DNA of 64,000 nucleotides from an uncultured Oscillospiraceae bacterium. Lineage in GTDB: Bacteria > Bacillota > Clostridia > Oscillospirales > Acutalibacteraceae. Below the pieces are notes generated by a model. That model did not search any database. It had not been told where the DNA came from and saw only the letters and a program-made list of their open reading frames with translations. The translations under genes were made by a program, and so were the position numbers. Location: positions 1-64,000 of the forward strand of contig CABQLY010000009.1 of assembly GCA_902465155.1 (NCBI GenBank). The letters run 5' to 3'. Positions 34,117 to 43,130 of the stretch are shown here, piece by piece (within the stretch, counting starts at the first letter, position 1; every line of letters begins with the position of its first letter).

Positions 34117-35487
34117 TTGGCAAAAGCAAAATCTATGTACATTTGCCGCGAATGTGGGGCCGAATACCCCAAATGGTCTGGCAAATGCCTGCAATGCGGC
34201 AGCTGGAACACCTTAGAGGAAACGGTTATTCTACCGGCCGCAAAGGGCGGCAGCATCTCCTCGGCTGCGGCGGCAAAATCGGCCGCTGCAGCAACCCCAA
34301 TTACCGAAATTAATTTTACCGACGAACAGCGCTACAACACCGGAATAGGGGAACTGAACCGCGTGCTGGGCGGCGGCATTGTAAAGGGCTCGGTTGTGCT
34401 GCTTAGCGGCGACCCGGGAATTGGTAAATCTACCATTTTGCTGCAGGTTGCCGGCAATTTAGCTAAGCGGCACAGCGTGCTTTATGTAACGGGGGAGGAA
34501 TCGGCCAACCAGCTAAAGCTGCGGGCGCAGCGGCTGGGGGTAAACCAGCCGGCCCTTTCGGTTATGGCCGAAAGCGATGTGTTGGCCATTTGCGGCTACA
34601 TTTCTCAGGCGCTGCCGCAGCTTGTTATGATAGATTCTATTCAAACCATGCACTTAGAGGGGTTAAGCTCCTCTACCGGCAGCATTACCCAGGTGCGGGA
34701 GTGTACCAACATTTTGCTAAAAACCGCAAAAACCTTAAATATTCCGGTAATTATTGTTGGCCACATTAACAAAGGCGGCGACATTGCCGGCCCCAAAATT
34801 TTAGAGCATATTGTAGATACGGTTTTGTATTTTGAGGGCGACCGGGTAAATTCCTACCGCATTTTGCGGGCGCAAAAAAACCGTTTTGGCTCTACCAACG
34901 AAATTGGCGTGTTTGAAATGCTGGAAAACGGGCTTACAGAGGTGCAAAACCCTTCGGCCATGCTGCTTTCGGGGCGGCTCAGCGGGGTTTCGGGCTCGGC
35001 TGTTTCCTGCGTTATGGAGGGCTCGCGCCCCATTTTTGCCGAGGTGCAGGGCCTGGTTACCACTACCGGGTTTGGCAACCCGCGCCGTATGTCTACCGGG
35101 TTTGATAACAGCCGCGCCAATTTACTGTTAGCGGTTTTAGAAAAACGCTGCGGGCTGTATTTTTCTAATTTAGATACATACATTAATGTGGTAGGCGGTT
35201 TAAGGTTAGAGGAAACAGCGGCCGACTTAGCCGTTGTTTACGCCTTGGTTTCGGGCCTTAGGGACAAGCCCATTCCCGACGATATTGTAGTATTTGGCGA
35301 GGTGGGCCTTTCGGGCGAAATTCGCAGCGTACCGCGCGCTGCGCTGCGCGTGTTAGAGGCCGAGCGTTTAGGCTTTAAGCGCTGCGTGCTGCCAAAAAGC
35401 TGTTACAAGCAAATGATTGGCACAGCCGTAAGCACTATTGAGCTGATTTATGTTCGCACGGTTGACGAGGCTGCCCAAATTATTTAA
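34117..35487 (+). CDS. radA: DNA repair protein RadA
   Basis: 456 aa from a TTG start after AGGGGAAG. Full RadA order: N-terminal four-Cys zinc finger (YICRECGAEYPKWSGKC..CGSW), Walker A GDPGIGKST near residue 107, RadA-specific KNRFGSTNEIG motif, and a C-terminal Lon-protease-like domain (GGLRLEETAADLAVVYA, FGEVGLSGEIRSV). RadA promotes branch migration during recombinational repair. Closely follows cwlD. Confidence 0.97.
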   Translation: MAKAKSMYICRECGAEYPKWSGKCLQCGSWNTLEETVILPAAKGGSISSAAAAKSAAAATPITEINFTDEQRYNTGIGELNRVLGGGIVKGSVVLLSGDPGIGKSTILLQVAGNLAKRHSVLYVTGEESANQLKLRAQRLGVNQPALSVMAESDVLAICGYISQALPQLVMIDSIQTMHLEGLSSSTGSITQVRECTNILLKTAKTLNIPVIIVGHINKGGDIAGPKILEHIVDTVLYFEGDRVNSYRILRAQKNRFGSTNEIGVFEMLENGLTEVQNPSAMLLSGRLSGVSGSAVSCVMEGSRPIFAEVQGLVTTTGFGNPRRMSTGFDNSRANLLLAVLEKRCGLYFSNLDTYINVVGGLRLEETAADLAVVYALVSGLRDKPIPDDIVVFGEVGLSGEIRSVPRAALRVLEAERLGFKRCVLPKSCYKQMIGTAVSTIELIYVRTVDEAAQII

Positions 35488-35502
35488 ACGGTGGTGTTTT
35501 AC

Positions 35503-36237
35503 ATGAACATTTTACTAATACTGGCCTATTTATTTTTTATTGGTTCGGTTATTGGCTGGGTAATTGAGCTATTGTTTCGGCGGTATATTTCCTCCGCTAA
35601 TCCCGAACGAAAGTGGATTAACCCCGGCTTTTGCACCGGCCCTTACTTGCCCCTTTACGGCACCGGGCTTTGTATTCTTTATTTAATTGCAAGCTTAGAG
35701 CAATATCCGCTTTTTAAAAGCACCGCCGCCAACAAGCTGTTTTTATTTTGTGTAATGGCAATTTTTATGACGGTGATTGAATACATTGCCGGGTTAATCT
35801 CTTTAAAAATTTGCCATGTTCGGCTGTGGGATTATTCAAACGAATGGGGCAACATTGGCGGCATTATTTGCCCAAAATTTTCGCTTATATGGGGCGCGCT
35901 TGGCGCGATATACTACTTTTTTATTCACCCTTACATTTTAAATTCCCTAAACTGGTTAAGCCAAAATTTGGCCTTTAGCTTTTTTATTGGCGTGTTTTTT
36001 GGGGTGTTTATTATTGATGTTGTACATTCGCTGCAGCTTGCTGCAAAGCTAAAGCAATTTGCGCAGGAGAATAATGTGGTGCTGCGCTACGAACATATTA
36101 AGCAAAACATTCGCGCCTCTTACGAACAAGCGGCCGAAAAGTACCACTTTTTTAAACCCTTTGCCGCGCGCCAGCCGTTAACCGAGCAGCTTAAAGCGCT
36201 GCGCGATTCTTTTGAAAAGGCGCATTTAAAGCGTTAA
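35503..36237 (+). CDS. Putative ABC-transporter-type membrane protein (CmpB/PF06541 family)
   Basis: 244 aa from the ATG at 35503, preceded by GGTGG at suitable distance; in-frame GTG codons at 35491 and 35494 are less likely. Six hydrophobic helices in the first 180 residues, with motifs GSVIGWVIELLFRRY, NPGFCTGPYLPLYGTG and WGNIGGIICPKFSLIWG, known from the family called putative ABC-transporter type IV. A cytoplasmic charged tail of about 65 residues follows. Function unproven; no ABC ATPase lies nearby. It follows radA by 15 bp and is probably co-transcribed. Confidence 0.75.
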   Translation: MNILLILAYLFFIGSVIGWVIELLFRRYISSANPERKWINPGFCTGPYLPLYGTGLCILYLIASLEQYPLFKSTAANKLFLFCVMAIFMTVIEYIAGLISLKICHVRLWDYSNEWGNIGGIICPKFSLIWGALGAIYYFFIHPYILNSLNWLSQNLAFSFFIGVFFGVFIIDVVHSLQLAAKLKQFAQENNVVLRYEHIKQNIRASYEQAAEKYHFFKPFAARQPLTEQLKALRDSFEKAHLKR

Positions 36238-36244
36238 AACCGCC

Positions 36245-36296
36245 GCGCTTTTTGCCAATTGCATTAAACTGCGCTTTTTGCCAATTGCTTTAAACT
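36245..36296. repeat. Two tandem 26-bp direct repeats
   Basis: Units at 36245-36270 and 36271-36296 differ at one base; each contains GCGCTTTTTGCCAATTGC. A third partial unit (CTTTTTGCGC) follows. They lie between the end of the CmpB-like gene and the terminator and have no evident coding role. Confidence 0.85.
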
Positions 36297-36330
36297 ACAC
36301 TTTTTGCGCGCTCTGCAAAAGCGCAAAAAA

Positions 36331-36366
36331 GCTGCCGCAAACCGGGTTTGGTTTGCGGCAGCTTTT
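36331..36366. terminator. Bidirectional terminator between convergent genes
   Basis: GCTGCCGCAAAC (36331-36342) pairs perfectly with GTTTGCGGCAGC (36351-36362), loop of 8, A-run before and T-run after. Confidence 0.88.
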
Positions 36367-36383
36367 GTAGGTTAAGGGGTAAA

Positions 36384-36725
36384 TTATTCGGCTTTTTCGT
36401 CGTGCACGGTTAAGTTTTGTTGCACCGCGGTGCGAACAATTTTTTGTTTGGCTTTATCTACAACCGATTCAATAACCAAGCTATCTTCTTTTACAGAAAT
36501 CACGCGGCCGTAAAAACCGCCAATGGTCATAATTTCGTCGCCTACTTGAATATCGTTACGCATTTTTTCTTCGGCTTTTTGTTTTTTCTTTTGTGGACGA
36601 ATCATAAAAAAGTAAAGAACAACAAACATAACAACCAGCATACCAATAGTAACTAAGCTGCTGGCGGCCTGGCTGGTGCCGGTGGTGTTTGCGGCGGCCT
36701 CAAGTGCAATTGCGGTAAAATTCAT
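36384..36725 (-). CDS. yajC: Preprotein translocase subunit YajC
   Basis: 113 aa: short Ala/Thr-rich N-terminus, one transmembrane helix (SLVTIGMLVVMFVVLYFFMI, about 23-42), then RPQKKKQKAEEKMRNDIQVGDEIMTIGGFYGRVISV, the YajC signature. YajC associates with SecDF and YidC at the translocon. Position after queA and tgt is the conserved order in many bacteria. ATG after AGGAGG. Confidence 0.95.
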   Translation of the reverse strand: MNFTAIALEAAANTTGTSQAASSLVTIGMLVVMFVVLYFFMIRPQKKKQKAEEKMRNDIQVGDEIMTIGGFYGRVISVKEDSLVIESVVDKAKQKIVRTAVQQNLTVHDEKAE

Positions 36726-36796
36726 TTTAAAGTCCTCCTAAAAATAACCTATCCCGTTTATTATAGCGTATTTACGACCTAATTGCAATGGTAAAT

Positions 36797-37927
36797 TTAA
36801 ATTCTGCGACCAAGTTTTACTATTTGTTCATTTTTAAAGCTTTCAAACCGGTTCTCGGTTAACGCTAAGCGAATATCGGCCATTAGCTGATTGTAAAAAT
36901 ACAAATTATGCAGCACCGAAAGGCGGTGGTACAAAAGCTCCTTTGCTTTTAGCAGGTGCCGCAAATACGCGCGGGAAAACTGCCGGCAAACCGGGCAGCC
37001 GCAGGCTTCGTCAATAGGGGAAAGGTCCTCGGCGTATTTTTCGTTATTTAAATTAATAACCCCCTGCGAGGTAAACAGGTGCCCGTGGCGGGCGTTGCGG
37101 CTGGGCATAACGCAATCAAATAAATCTACCCCGCGGTCAACCGCCTCTAAAATATTTACCGGCGTACCCACCCCCATAAGGTAGCGGATTTTATTTTTAG
37201 GGGCAAAGGGCTCAACCGCCTCTATCATTTCGTACATAACCTCGGCCGGCTCCCCAACGGCAAGCCCGCCAATAGCGTAGCCGTCTAAGTCTAACTCGGC
37301 AATTTGCTTCATGTGCTCCTGTCTAAGGTCTTTAAAAGTGCAGCCCTGATTAATGCCAAACAGCAGCTGGTTGGGGTTTACCGTGCCCGGTTGGGCGTTT
37401 AACCGCTGCATTTCGGCCTTGCAGCGCTTTAACCAGCGCACCGTTCGCTCGCAGGATTGCTTAGAGTAGCTGTGCTCGGCCGGATTTTCTACACATTCAT
37501 CAAACGCCATGGCAATGGTAGAGCCTAAGTTCGATTGAATTTGAATACTTTGCTCCGGGCCCATAAAAATGCGTTTACCGTCTATGTGCGATTGAAAGGT
37601 AACGCCCTCCTCCGCAATGCTGCGTAAGGAGGAAAGGGAGAACACCTGAAAACCGCCGCTGTCGGTTAAAATGGGGCCTTGCCAGCCGGTAAAACGGTGC
37701 AGCCCACCCAAACGGCGAATCAGCTCGTCGCCGGTGCGAACATGCAGGTGGTAGGTGTTTGAGAGCATAACCTGACAGTGAATATTTTTTAAATCTACCG
37801 CCGAAACGCCGCCCTTAATGGCGCCGCAGGTGGCAACATTCATAAAAGCCGGGGTTTGCACGGTGCCGTGTACGGTTTTAAATTCGCCCAGCCGGGCTTT
37901 GCCCTCGGTTTTTTTTAGTGTAAACAT
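36797..37927 (-). CDS. tgt: Queuine tRNA-ribosyltransferase (TGT)
   Basis: 376 aa, family length. Exchanges guanine 34 of GUN-anticodon tRNAs for preQ1. Seen: the base-binding LTDSGGFQVFSL with catalytic Asp, IGGLAVGEP, the nucleophile Asp in VDLFDCVMPSRNARHG, and the zinc site C-G-C-x2-C with a later His (CGCPVCRQFSRAYLRHLL). Next gene upstream is queA, which modifies its product. Confidence 0.97.
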   Translation of the reverse strand: MFTLKKTEGKARLGEFKTVHGTVQTPAFMNVATCGAIKGGVSAVDLKNIHCQVMLSNTYHLHVRTGDELIRRLGGLHRFTGWQGPILTDSGGFQVFSLSSLRSIAEEGVTFQSHIDGKRIFMGPEQSIQIQSNLGSTIAMAFDECVENPAEHSYSKQSCERTVRWLKRCKAEMQRLNAQPGTVNPNQLLFGINQGCTFKDLRQEHMKQIAELDLDGYAIGGLAVGEPAEVMYEMIEAVEPFAPKNKIRYLMGVGTPVNILEAVDRGVDLFDCVMPSRNARHGHLFTSQGVINLNNEKYAEDLSPIDEACGCPVCRQFSRAYLRHLLKAKELLYHRLSVLHNLYFYNQLMADIRLALTENRFESFKNEQIVKLGRRI

Positions 37928-38027
37928 AATAAACCTCGTAGTAGCTATTTTTTGTTATAAAGCTGCAAATTTTAAATTGGCAGCTTTGTATTTGCGTTTT
38001 ATTGCTTTGGCCGCAATAGCCTTATTT

Positions 38028-39050
38028 TTATTGAATAAACATGGCGTCGCCAAAGCTAAAAAAGCGGTACTTTTCGGCCACCGCAATTTTGTAAGCGTTC
38101 ATGGTGTGTTCGTAGCCCGCAAGGGCCGAAACCAGCATAATTAAAGTGCTTTCCGGCAGGTGAAAATTGGTAATTAAGGCGTCTAAGCACTTAAAACGGT
38201 AGCCCGGGTAAATAAAAATGCCGGTATCTCCGCTGCATTCGGTTAAAAAGCCGTTGTCGTCGGCAGCGCTTTCAACCGTACGGCAGGAGGTGGTTCCAAC
38301 ACAAATAACCCGGCCGCCGTTTTGCTTGGTTTGGTTTACTAAATCGGCGGTGCGGGCCGGCACATGGTAATGCTCGGTGTGCATTTTGTGCTCGGTAATA
38401 TCCTCCACCTTAACGGGGCGAAAGGTGCCAAGGCCAACATGTAGGGTAACATAAGCAATTTTAACCCCGCCGGCTTCTAACTGCTTTAAAAGCTCTTTGG
38501 TAAAATGCAGCCCGGCGGTAGGGGCGGCGGCCGAGCCTAATTCTTTAGAATAAACGGTTTGGTAACGCTCTTTATCTTTTAACTCGGCCTTAATGTAGTG
38601 CGGCAGGGGCATGGTGCCAACCTTTTCCAAAATGCTGTAAAACTCGCCCTCAAAGGTAAAGCGAATAACGCGGTTGCCGTCGTCTTTTACCGCTGTAACC
38701 ACGGCCGAAAGGTTAGGCGCAAATTGAAACGCGCAGCCCTCTTTAGCCTTTTTGCCCGGCCCGGCAATACATTCCCAATCCGTGTCGTTCAAGCGCTTCA
38801 GCAAAACAAATTCAACCGTTGCGCCGGTATCGGCCCGGGTGCCGTAAATACGGGCAGGCAGCACCCGCGTATTGTTTAAAACCAAAAGATCGCCGGGCTT
38901 TAGGTATTGGCCAATGTTTTTAAAAACACTGTGCGTTACCGCGCCGGTTGCTTTGTTTAGCACCATTAAGCGGGAGGCCGTTCGGGGCTCAATAGGCGTT
39001 TGGGCAATCAGCTCCTCCGGCAGGTCGTAATAAAAATCACTTTTCTTCAT
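38028..39050 (-). CDS. queA: S-adenosylmethionine:tRNA ribosyltransferase-isomerase
   Basis: 340 aa. Adds the ribosyl part of SAM to preQ1-tRNA, giving epoxyqueuosine. Family signatures: FYYDLPEELIAQTPIEPRTASRLMVL at the start, LVLNNTRVLPARI, TAGLHFT, and the late ITNFHLPESTLIMLVSALAG. It lies 100 bp upstream of tgt in the same direction, so the queuosine step genes form one unit with yajC. Confidence 0.97.
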   Translation of the reverse strand: MKKSDFYYDLPEELIAQTPIEPRTASRLMVLNKATGAVTHSVFKNIGQYLKPGDLLVLNNTRVLPARIYGTRADTGATVEFVLLKRLNDTDWECIAGPGKKAKEGCAFQFAPNLSAVVTAVKDDGNRVIRFTFEGEFYSILEKVGTMPLPHYIKAELKDKERYQTVYSKELGSAAAPTAGLHFTKELLKQLEAGGVKIAYVTLHVGLGTFRPVKVEDITEHKMHTEHYHVPARTADLVNQTKQNGGRVICVGTTSCRTVESAADDNGFLTECSGDTGIFIYPGYRFKCLDALITNFHLPESTLIMLVSALAGYEHTMNAYKIAVAEKYRFFSFGDAMFIQ

Positions 39051-39155
39051 AAAATTTGCCTTTCAAAAATTGGCCGGAACCACTGCCGCGGTTTTGGCCT
39101 TAAAATTTAGTATAAATATTTTTTCACAATTTTACGGGAAATGAATAAGATATGT

Positions 39156-39184
39156 TTGACAAAGCGCTTGCAGTTTGGTAAAAT
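39156..39184 (+). promoter_or_regulatory. Sigma-A promoter for asd
   Basis: TTGACA (39156-39161), 17-bp spacer, TAAAAT (39179-39184). Start near 39191 leaves a leader of about 90 nt; no riboswitch fold was recognised in it. Confidence 0.85.
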
Positions 39185-39278
39185 AATAATGTTGCAATGG
39201 CTGCAGCGCTTTTACCTGCATACTATTATATTGCAATTTACCGTATTATTCAACAGTTTTTTTAAGGTAGTGAAAATC

Positions 39279-40358
39279 ATGAAGTCTTACAAGGTTGGTA
39301 TTATTGGCGCTACGGGTATGGTAGGGCAGCGTTTTTGCCTGCTGCTGGCCAATCACCCGTGGTTTAAGGTGCAGGTTTTGGCCGCAAGCCCACGCTCTAA
39401 AGGTAAAAAATATTGCGAAGCGGTTGCCGGCCGCTGGGCAATGACCGACCCGATTCCCGAAAATTTAAAAAATATGCCTGTTTACAGCGCTACAGAGGAT
39501 ATTGACGAAATTGTTCGTCAGGTGGATTTTGTTTTTTGCGCCGTAGATATGAAAAAAGAGGAAATTCGCGCGCTGGAGGAGGCCTACGCCAAAAAAGAAT
39601 GTCCGGTTATTTCTAACAACAGCGCCCACCGCTTTACGCCGGATGTACCTATGATTATTCCGGAAATTAACCCCGAGCACGCCGAAATTATTTTGGCCCA
39701 GCGCAAGCGCCTTGGTACCAAACGCGGCTTTGTGGCCGTAAAATCCAACTGCTCGCTGCAAAGCTATGTTCCGGCAATTTTTCCGCTTTTAAAATTTGGG
39801 GTGCAGGATGTTTTGGTTTGCACCTACCAGGCAATTTCGGGCGCCGGTAAAACCTTTGAGCGCTGGCCCGAAATGGTTGATAATGTCATTCCCTTTATTG
39901 GCGGGGAGGAGGAAAAATCCGAGCAGGAGCCGCTTAAAATTTTCGGCAAAATTAAAGGGGACGAAATTGTTCCCGCCGCCGACCCGAAATTTACCGCGCA
40001 GTGTATTCGCGTTCCGGTTTCCGACGGGCACCTGGCCGCCGTGTTTGTTCGCTTTAAAAACAAGCCCGAAAAGCAGGAAATTTTAAACCTTTGGCAAAGC
40101 TATTCGGGCGAGCCGCAGCAGCTGAATTTGCCGCACGCGCCAAAGCAGTTTTTACACTACTACGCAGAGGATAATATGCCCCAAACCAAGCTTTGCCGCG
40201 GGTTAGAGGGCGGCATGGCCGTTTCGGTTGGCCGTTTAAGGGAGGATACCCAGTACGACTACAAATTTGTTTGCGTTTCGCACAATACTTTGCGCGGCGC
40301 AGCAGGCGGGGCCGTTTTAATGGCCGAGCTGCTTTGCGCAAAGGGCTACATGGATTAA
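39279..40358 (+). CDS. asd: Aspartate-semialdehyde dehydrogenase
   Basis: 359 aa from the ATG at 39279; the frame is open upstream to 39141 but that stretch contains the promoter and lacks homology. NADP loop GIIGATGMVGQRF; catalytic Cys in VAVKSNCSLQSY; QAISGAGKT; RVPVSDGHLAAV. It reduces aspartyl phosphate to the semialdehyde, which the next gene (dapA) uses. It is the longer type found in Clostridia and archaea. Ribosome-binding site AAGG. Confidence 0.95.
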   Translation: MKSYKVGIIGATGMVGQRFCLLLANHPWFKVQVLAASPRSKGKKYCEAVAGRWAMTDPIPENLKNMPVYSATEDIDEIVRQVDFVFCAVDMKKEEIRALEEAYAKKECPVISNNSAHRFTPDVPMIIPEINPEHAEIILAQRKRLGTKRGFVAVKSNCSLQSYVPAIFPLLKFGVQDVLVCTYQAISGAGKTFERWPEMVDNVIPFIGGEEEKSEQEPLKIFGKIKGDEIVPAADPKFTAQCIRVPVSDGHLAAVFVRFKNKPEKQEILNLWQSYSGEPQQLNLPHAPKQFLHYYAEDNMPQTKLCRGLEGGMAVSVGRLREDTQYDYKFVCVSHNTLRGAAGGAVLMAELLCAKGYMD

Positions 40359-40470
40359 TTTAACTACGGCTTAGCACCGCAGGGTGCTGCCCACCCTTTA
40401 TTCTTGTAGCTTTGCGCTAATTTTCCGCAGGCAACTAAAGCTTTTTACTTTATTTTAGGGGGCTTTTACA

Positions 40471-41358
40471 ATGAAAAAATGTATTTTCGAGGGCTGCGGT
40501 ACCGCATTAATTACCCCAATGCTGCCGGACGGCTCGGTAAACTATAAAAAACTGGCCGAGGTTGTAGAGCAGCAAATTACCGGCGGAATTGACGCGTTGG
40601 TTATTTGCGGCACCACCGGCGAATCAGCCACGCTGAACCACGACGAGCATGTTAAGGTTATTGAGGCGGCTGTAAAGCAATCGGCCGGGCGCGTGCCCAT
40701 TATTGCCGGCACCGGCAGCAACGATACCCGTTACGCCGTTGCCCTAAGCAAAGACGCTATTAGCGTAGGCGCCGACGCCTTATTAATGGTTACGCCGTAC
40801 TACAACAAAACCTCGCAGGCCGGGTTAATTGCGCACTACAACTACATTTCCGAACAGGTTAACAAACCAATTATTTTGTACAATGTGCCCTCGCGCACCG
40901 GGGTAAATATTAAGCCCGAAACCTATTTTGAGCTGGCAAAATGTAAAAACATTGTTGCCACCAAAGAGGCCAACGGCGACCTTTCCTCGGTACTTAAAAC
41001 CATTGCGCTGTGCGGCAGCGATTTAGCCGTATATTCGGGGAACGACGACCAAACCGTACCCATTATGGCCTTGGGTGGCAAGGGTGTTATTTCGGTACTC
41101 TCTAATGTTGCGCCGGCCGCCGGCCACCGCATGGCCGCCGAGTGCCTTAAGGGCGATTTTAAAGCCGCAACAGCAATAGCCGTTAAGCACTTAAATTTAA
41201 TGCAGCACCTATTTATAGATGTTAACCCCATTCCGGTAAAGGACGCTATGAACCTTATGGGTATGGAGGTTGGGCCATGCCGCTTACCGCTGGTAACAAC
41301 CAGCGAGGCCAATAAGGCAGTGTTAAAAAAGGATCTACAGGAGTTAGGCTTACTGTAA
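40471..41358 (+). CDS. dapA: 4-hydroxy-tetrahydrodipicolinate synthase
   Basis: 295 aa, family length; ATG after GGGGG. Condenses pyruvate with aspartate semialdehyde on the way to diaminopimelate and lysine. GTTGESATL near residue 47 is the substrate loop; the catalytic Tyr is in IILYNVPSRTG and the Schiff-base Lys in IVATKEANGD. The 111-bp gap after asd holds a weak hairpin (AGCACC/GGTGCT). Probably co-transcribed with asd and dapB. Confidence 0.97.
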   Translation: MKKCIFEGCGTALITPMLPDGSVNYKKLAEVVEQQITGGIDALVICGTTGESATLNHDEHVKVIEAAVKQSAGRVPIIAGTGSNDTRYAVALSKDAISVGADALLMVTPYYNKTSQAGLIAHYNYISEQVNKPIILYNVPSRTGVNIKPETYFELAKCKNIVATKEANGDLSSVLKTIALCGSDLAVYSGNDDQTVPIMALGGKGVISVLSNVAPAAGHRMAAECLKGDFKAATAIAVKHLNLMQHLFIDVNPIPVKDAMNLMGMEVGPCRLPLVTTSEANKAVLKKDLQELGLL

Positions 41359-41417
41359 AAACGGCTGCTTTCAACAAAAAACCTATTGTAAGCAAAGGTT
41401 TTTAAAACCAAAATATT

Positions 41418-41450
41418 TTCGGGCTGGCGAAATTTTTTCGTTGGCCCGAA
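41418..41450 (+). other. Hairpin between dapA and dapB
   Basis: A 14-bp stem with three G-U pairs, TTCGGGCTGGCGAA (41418-41431) with TTCGTTGGCCCGAA (41437-41450), 5-nt loop, without a following T-run. It may modulate or protect the dapA-dapB transcript rather than end it. Confidence 0.55.
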
Positions 41451-41472
41451 CTTTAAAAAGGCAGGAATTTTA

Positions 41473-42228
41473 ATGCTAAAAATAATTTTAAACGGCTGTA
41501 ACGGAAAAATGGGAAAGGTAATTACCGATATTGTAACCCGGCGCAACGACTGTGCCATTGTTGCGGGGGTAGACCGCGAAATCACCCAAAACGGGCCGTA
41601 CCCGGTTTTTCAAAGCTTAGAGGATATTCATGTAGAGGCCGATGTTGTAATAGATTTTTCTAACCCAGCGGCGCTAAACGGCCTTTGCAGCTTTTGCCGC
41701 GCCCGCAATTTAGGCATTGTTATTGCAACAACCGGCTTTACCGCCGAGCAAACGGCACAAATTAAACAGCTGGCTTGCAATGTTCCGGTGTTTTTCTCTT
41801 TTAATATGTCCCTTGGCATTAATCTGCTTGCCGAGCTGGCGCGCAAGGCGGCCGCCGTGCTGGAGGGGTTTGATATTGAAATTATTGAAAAGCACCACAA
41901 CCAAAAAATTGACGCCCCCAGCGGCACGGCCCTTATGCTGGCCGACGAAATTAACGCCGAGGCAGGGGAGCGCTACCACTACGAATATAACCGCCAGCCA
42001 AAGCACGAAAAACGCGACCCCAAAGAAATTGGTATTCACGCTGTGCGCGGCGGCACCATTGTTGGCGAGCACGAAATTATTTTTGCCGGGCGAGATGAAA
42101 TTGTAACCCTTTCCCATTCGGCCCGCTCGAAAGAGATTTTTGCCGTTGGCGCCGTAAATGCCGCCGCCTTTTTAAAAACAAAACAGCCCGGCCTTTATAC
42201 CATGAAAGAGCTGGTAGCCGAAAAATAA
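41473..42228 (+). CDS. dapB: 4-hydroxy-tetrahydrodipicolinate reductase
   Basis: 251 aa. N-terminal NAD(P) loop NGCNGKMGKVI, then FSNPAAL, catalytic HHNQKIDAPSGTAL motif (family E(L/K)HHxxKxDAPSGTA), and IHAVRGGTIVGEHEI. Reduces the DapA product to tetrahydrodipicolinate. Last gene of the asd-dapA-dapB run, followed by a strong terminator. Confidence 0.96.
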   Translation: MLKIILNGCNGKMGKVITDIVTRRNDCAIVAGVDREITQNGPYPVFQSLEDIHVEADVVIDFSNPAALNGLCSFCRARNLGIVIATTGFTAEQTAQIKQLACNVPVFFSFNMSLGINLLAELARKAAAVLEGFDIEIIEKHHNQKIDAPSGTALMLADEINAEAGERYHYEYNRQPKHEKRDPKEIGIHAVRGGTIVGEHEIIFAGRDEIVTLSHSARSKEIFAVGAVNAAAFLKTKQPGLYTMKELVAEK

Positions 42229-42267
42229 GCTGTTACTTTGGCGGTTTTTAACTGTATTTTTAACAAT

Positions 42268-42317
42268 AACCCGGCCAGACCACAATTTGCTTGTTGTGGT
42301 TTGGCCGGGTTGTTTTT
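42268..42317. terminator. Strong terminator after dapB
   Basis: An 18-bp stem (42268-42285 with 42294-42311, one G-U pair) containing CCCGGCCAGACCAC, 8-nt loop, T-run at 42313-42317. It may also end the convergent crp-family transcript. Confidence 0.9.
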
Positions 42318-42367
42318 GGATGAAAATAGCCTTGAAATATTGCTAAAAAACACCGTTAATTATCTAA

Positions 42368-43045
42368 TTAAAATAAATCTAATTTTGGTTTCATTATAAA
42401 ATGGTTTTTGTGGTACTGCAGCAATCCGTCGCGCTGCATTTTGCTTAGCTCGTTCGAAAGGCCGCTGCGCTCTACGGCAAGGTAATCGGCCAGCTGCTGC
42501 CGCGTAAACGGAATATTAAATTCTAAAGCGCCGCACTGCTGCGTTACCGCCGAAAAATAAGACATTAGCTTTGCCCGCGTGCTTCGCTGGCTTAGATGTG
42601 TTAGCTTTTCGTTGGTGCGCAAATTTTTTTGGGCCAGCTCGCCTAATAAATTGCGTATAATTAGGCTGTGGTGCGCGCAGGCCGCCGGGCAAACGGTTAA
42701 CACCCGTTTTACATTTAAAAAAAGCACGGTAACCGGCGTTTGGGCCACAATGCTAACCTTTAAAACCGCGCCGGGCGCGCAGGCAAAAGCGGCCGCAAAG
42801 GTTTGGCCCGGGCCGTTTTTGCTTAAAATGTTGCGGTTGCCCCAAATATCCTCTTGAATAATCAGCACACTGCCCGAAAGCACTAAACCAACATTTTCAA
42901 CGGCGTCGCCCGCCCGCAGAATAAACGAATTTTTGGGGTATTCCTTGGTTTGGGCGCCCAGGCAGTCCAGCACGGCGGAAAGCTCTTTCTCCGAAATACC
43001 GTTAAAAATTCCGCAAGACTGCAGAATTGGAAAAATTTTTTTCAA
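42368..43045 (-). CDS. Crp/Fnr-family transcriptional regulator
   Basis: 225 aa. N-terminal cyclic-nucleotide-binding-type beta roll (residues about 10-125: FILRAGDAVENVGLVLSGSVLII), dimer helix, and a C-terminal winged helix (FTRQQLADYLAVERSGLSNELSKMQRDGLL). There is no N-terminal four-Cys cluster as in Fnr; a few scattered Cys are present. It is divergent from the ferredoxin-hcp genes and, by analogy with similar clusters in anaerobes, should activate them under nitrosative stress. Confidence 0.9.
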   Translation of the reverse strand: MKKIFPILQSCGIFNGISEKELSAVLDCLGAQTKEYPKNSFILRAGDAVENVGLVLSGSVLIIQEDIWGNRNILSKNGPGQTFAAAFACAPGAVLKVSIVAQTPVTVLFLNVKRVLTVCPAACAHHSLIIRNLLGELAQKNLRTNEKLTHLSQRSTRAKLMSYFSAVTQQCGALEFNIPFTRQQLADYLAVERSGLSNELSKMQRDGLLQYHKNHFIMKPKLDLF

Positions 43046-43060
43046 AAAAACACCCCGTTT

Positions 43061-43102
43061 GTTGAAAATTCAACCGATTTGTTGTTTAAATTATATTATA
43101 AT
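43061..43102 (+). promoter_or_regulatory. Ferredoxin-hcp promoter with Crp/Fnr-type dyad at -41.5
   Basis: GTTGAAAATTCAAC (43061-43074) is a 6-2-6 dyad; TATAAT at 43097-43102 is the -10 and no good -35 is present. With a start about 7 nt past the -10, the dyad centre falls at -41.5, the class II Crp/Fnr activator position. Confidence 0.65.
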
Positions 43103-43130
43103 ATACCCACAAAAGCAAGGAGGAATTGCA

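Noticed and set aside
39141..39278. N-terminal extension of aspartate-semialdehyde dehydrogenase
   Set aside because: The stretch contains a TTGACA/TAAAAT promoter and no homology; the protein starts naturally at KVGIIGATG after the ATG at 39279.
40359..40470. Lysine riboswitch upstream of dapA
   Set aside because: Only 111 bp with one weak hairpin; no L-box core sequences seen.
42933..43130. Extension of the ferredoxin-domain frame upstream
   Set aside because: It would overlap the Crp/Fnr coding region and the divergent promoter; a strong AAGGAGG supports the ATG at 43131.
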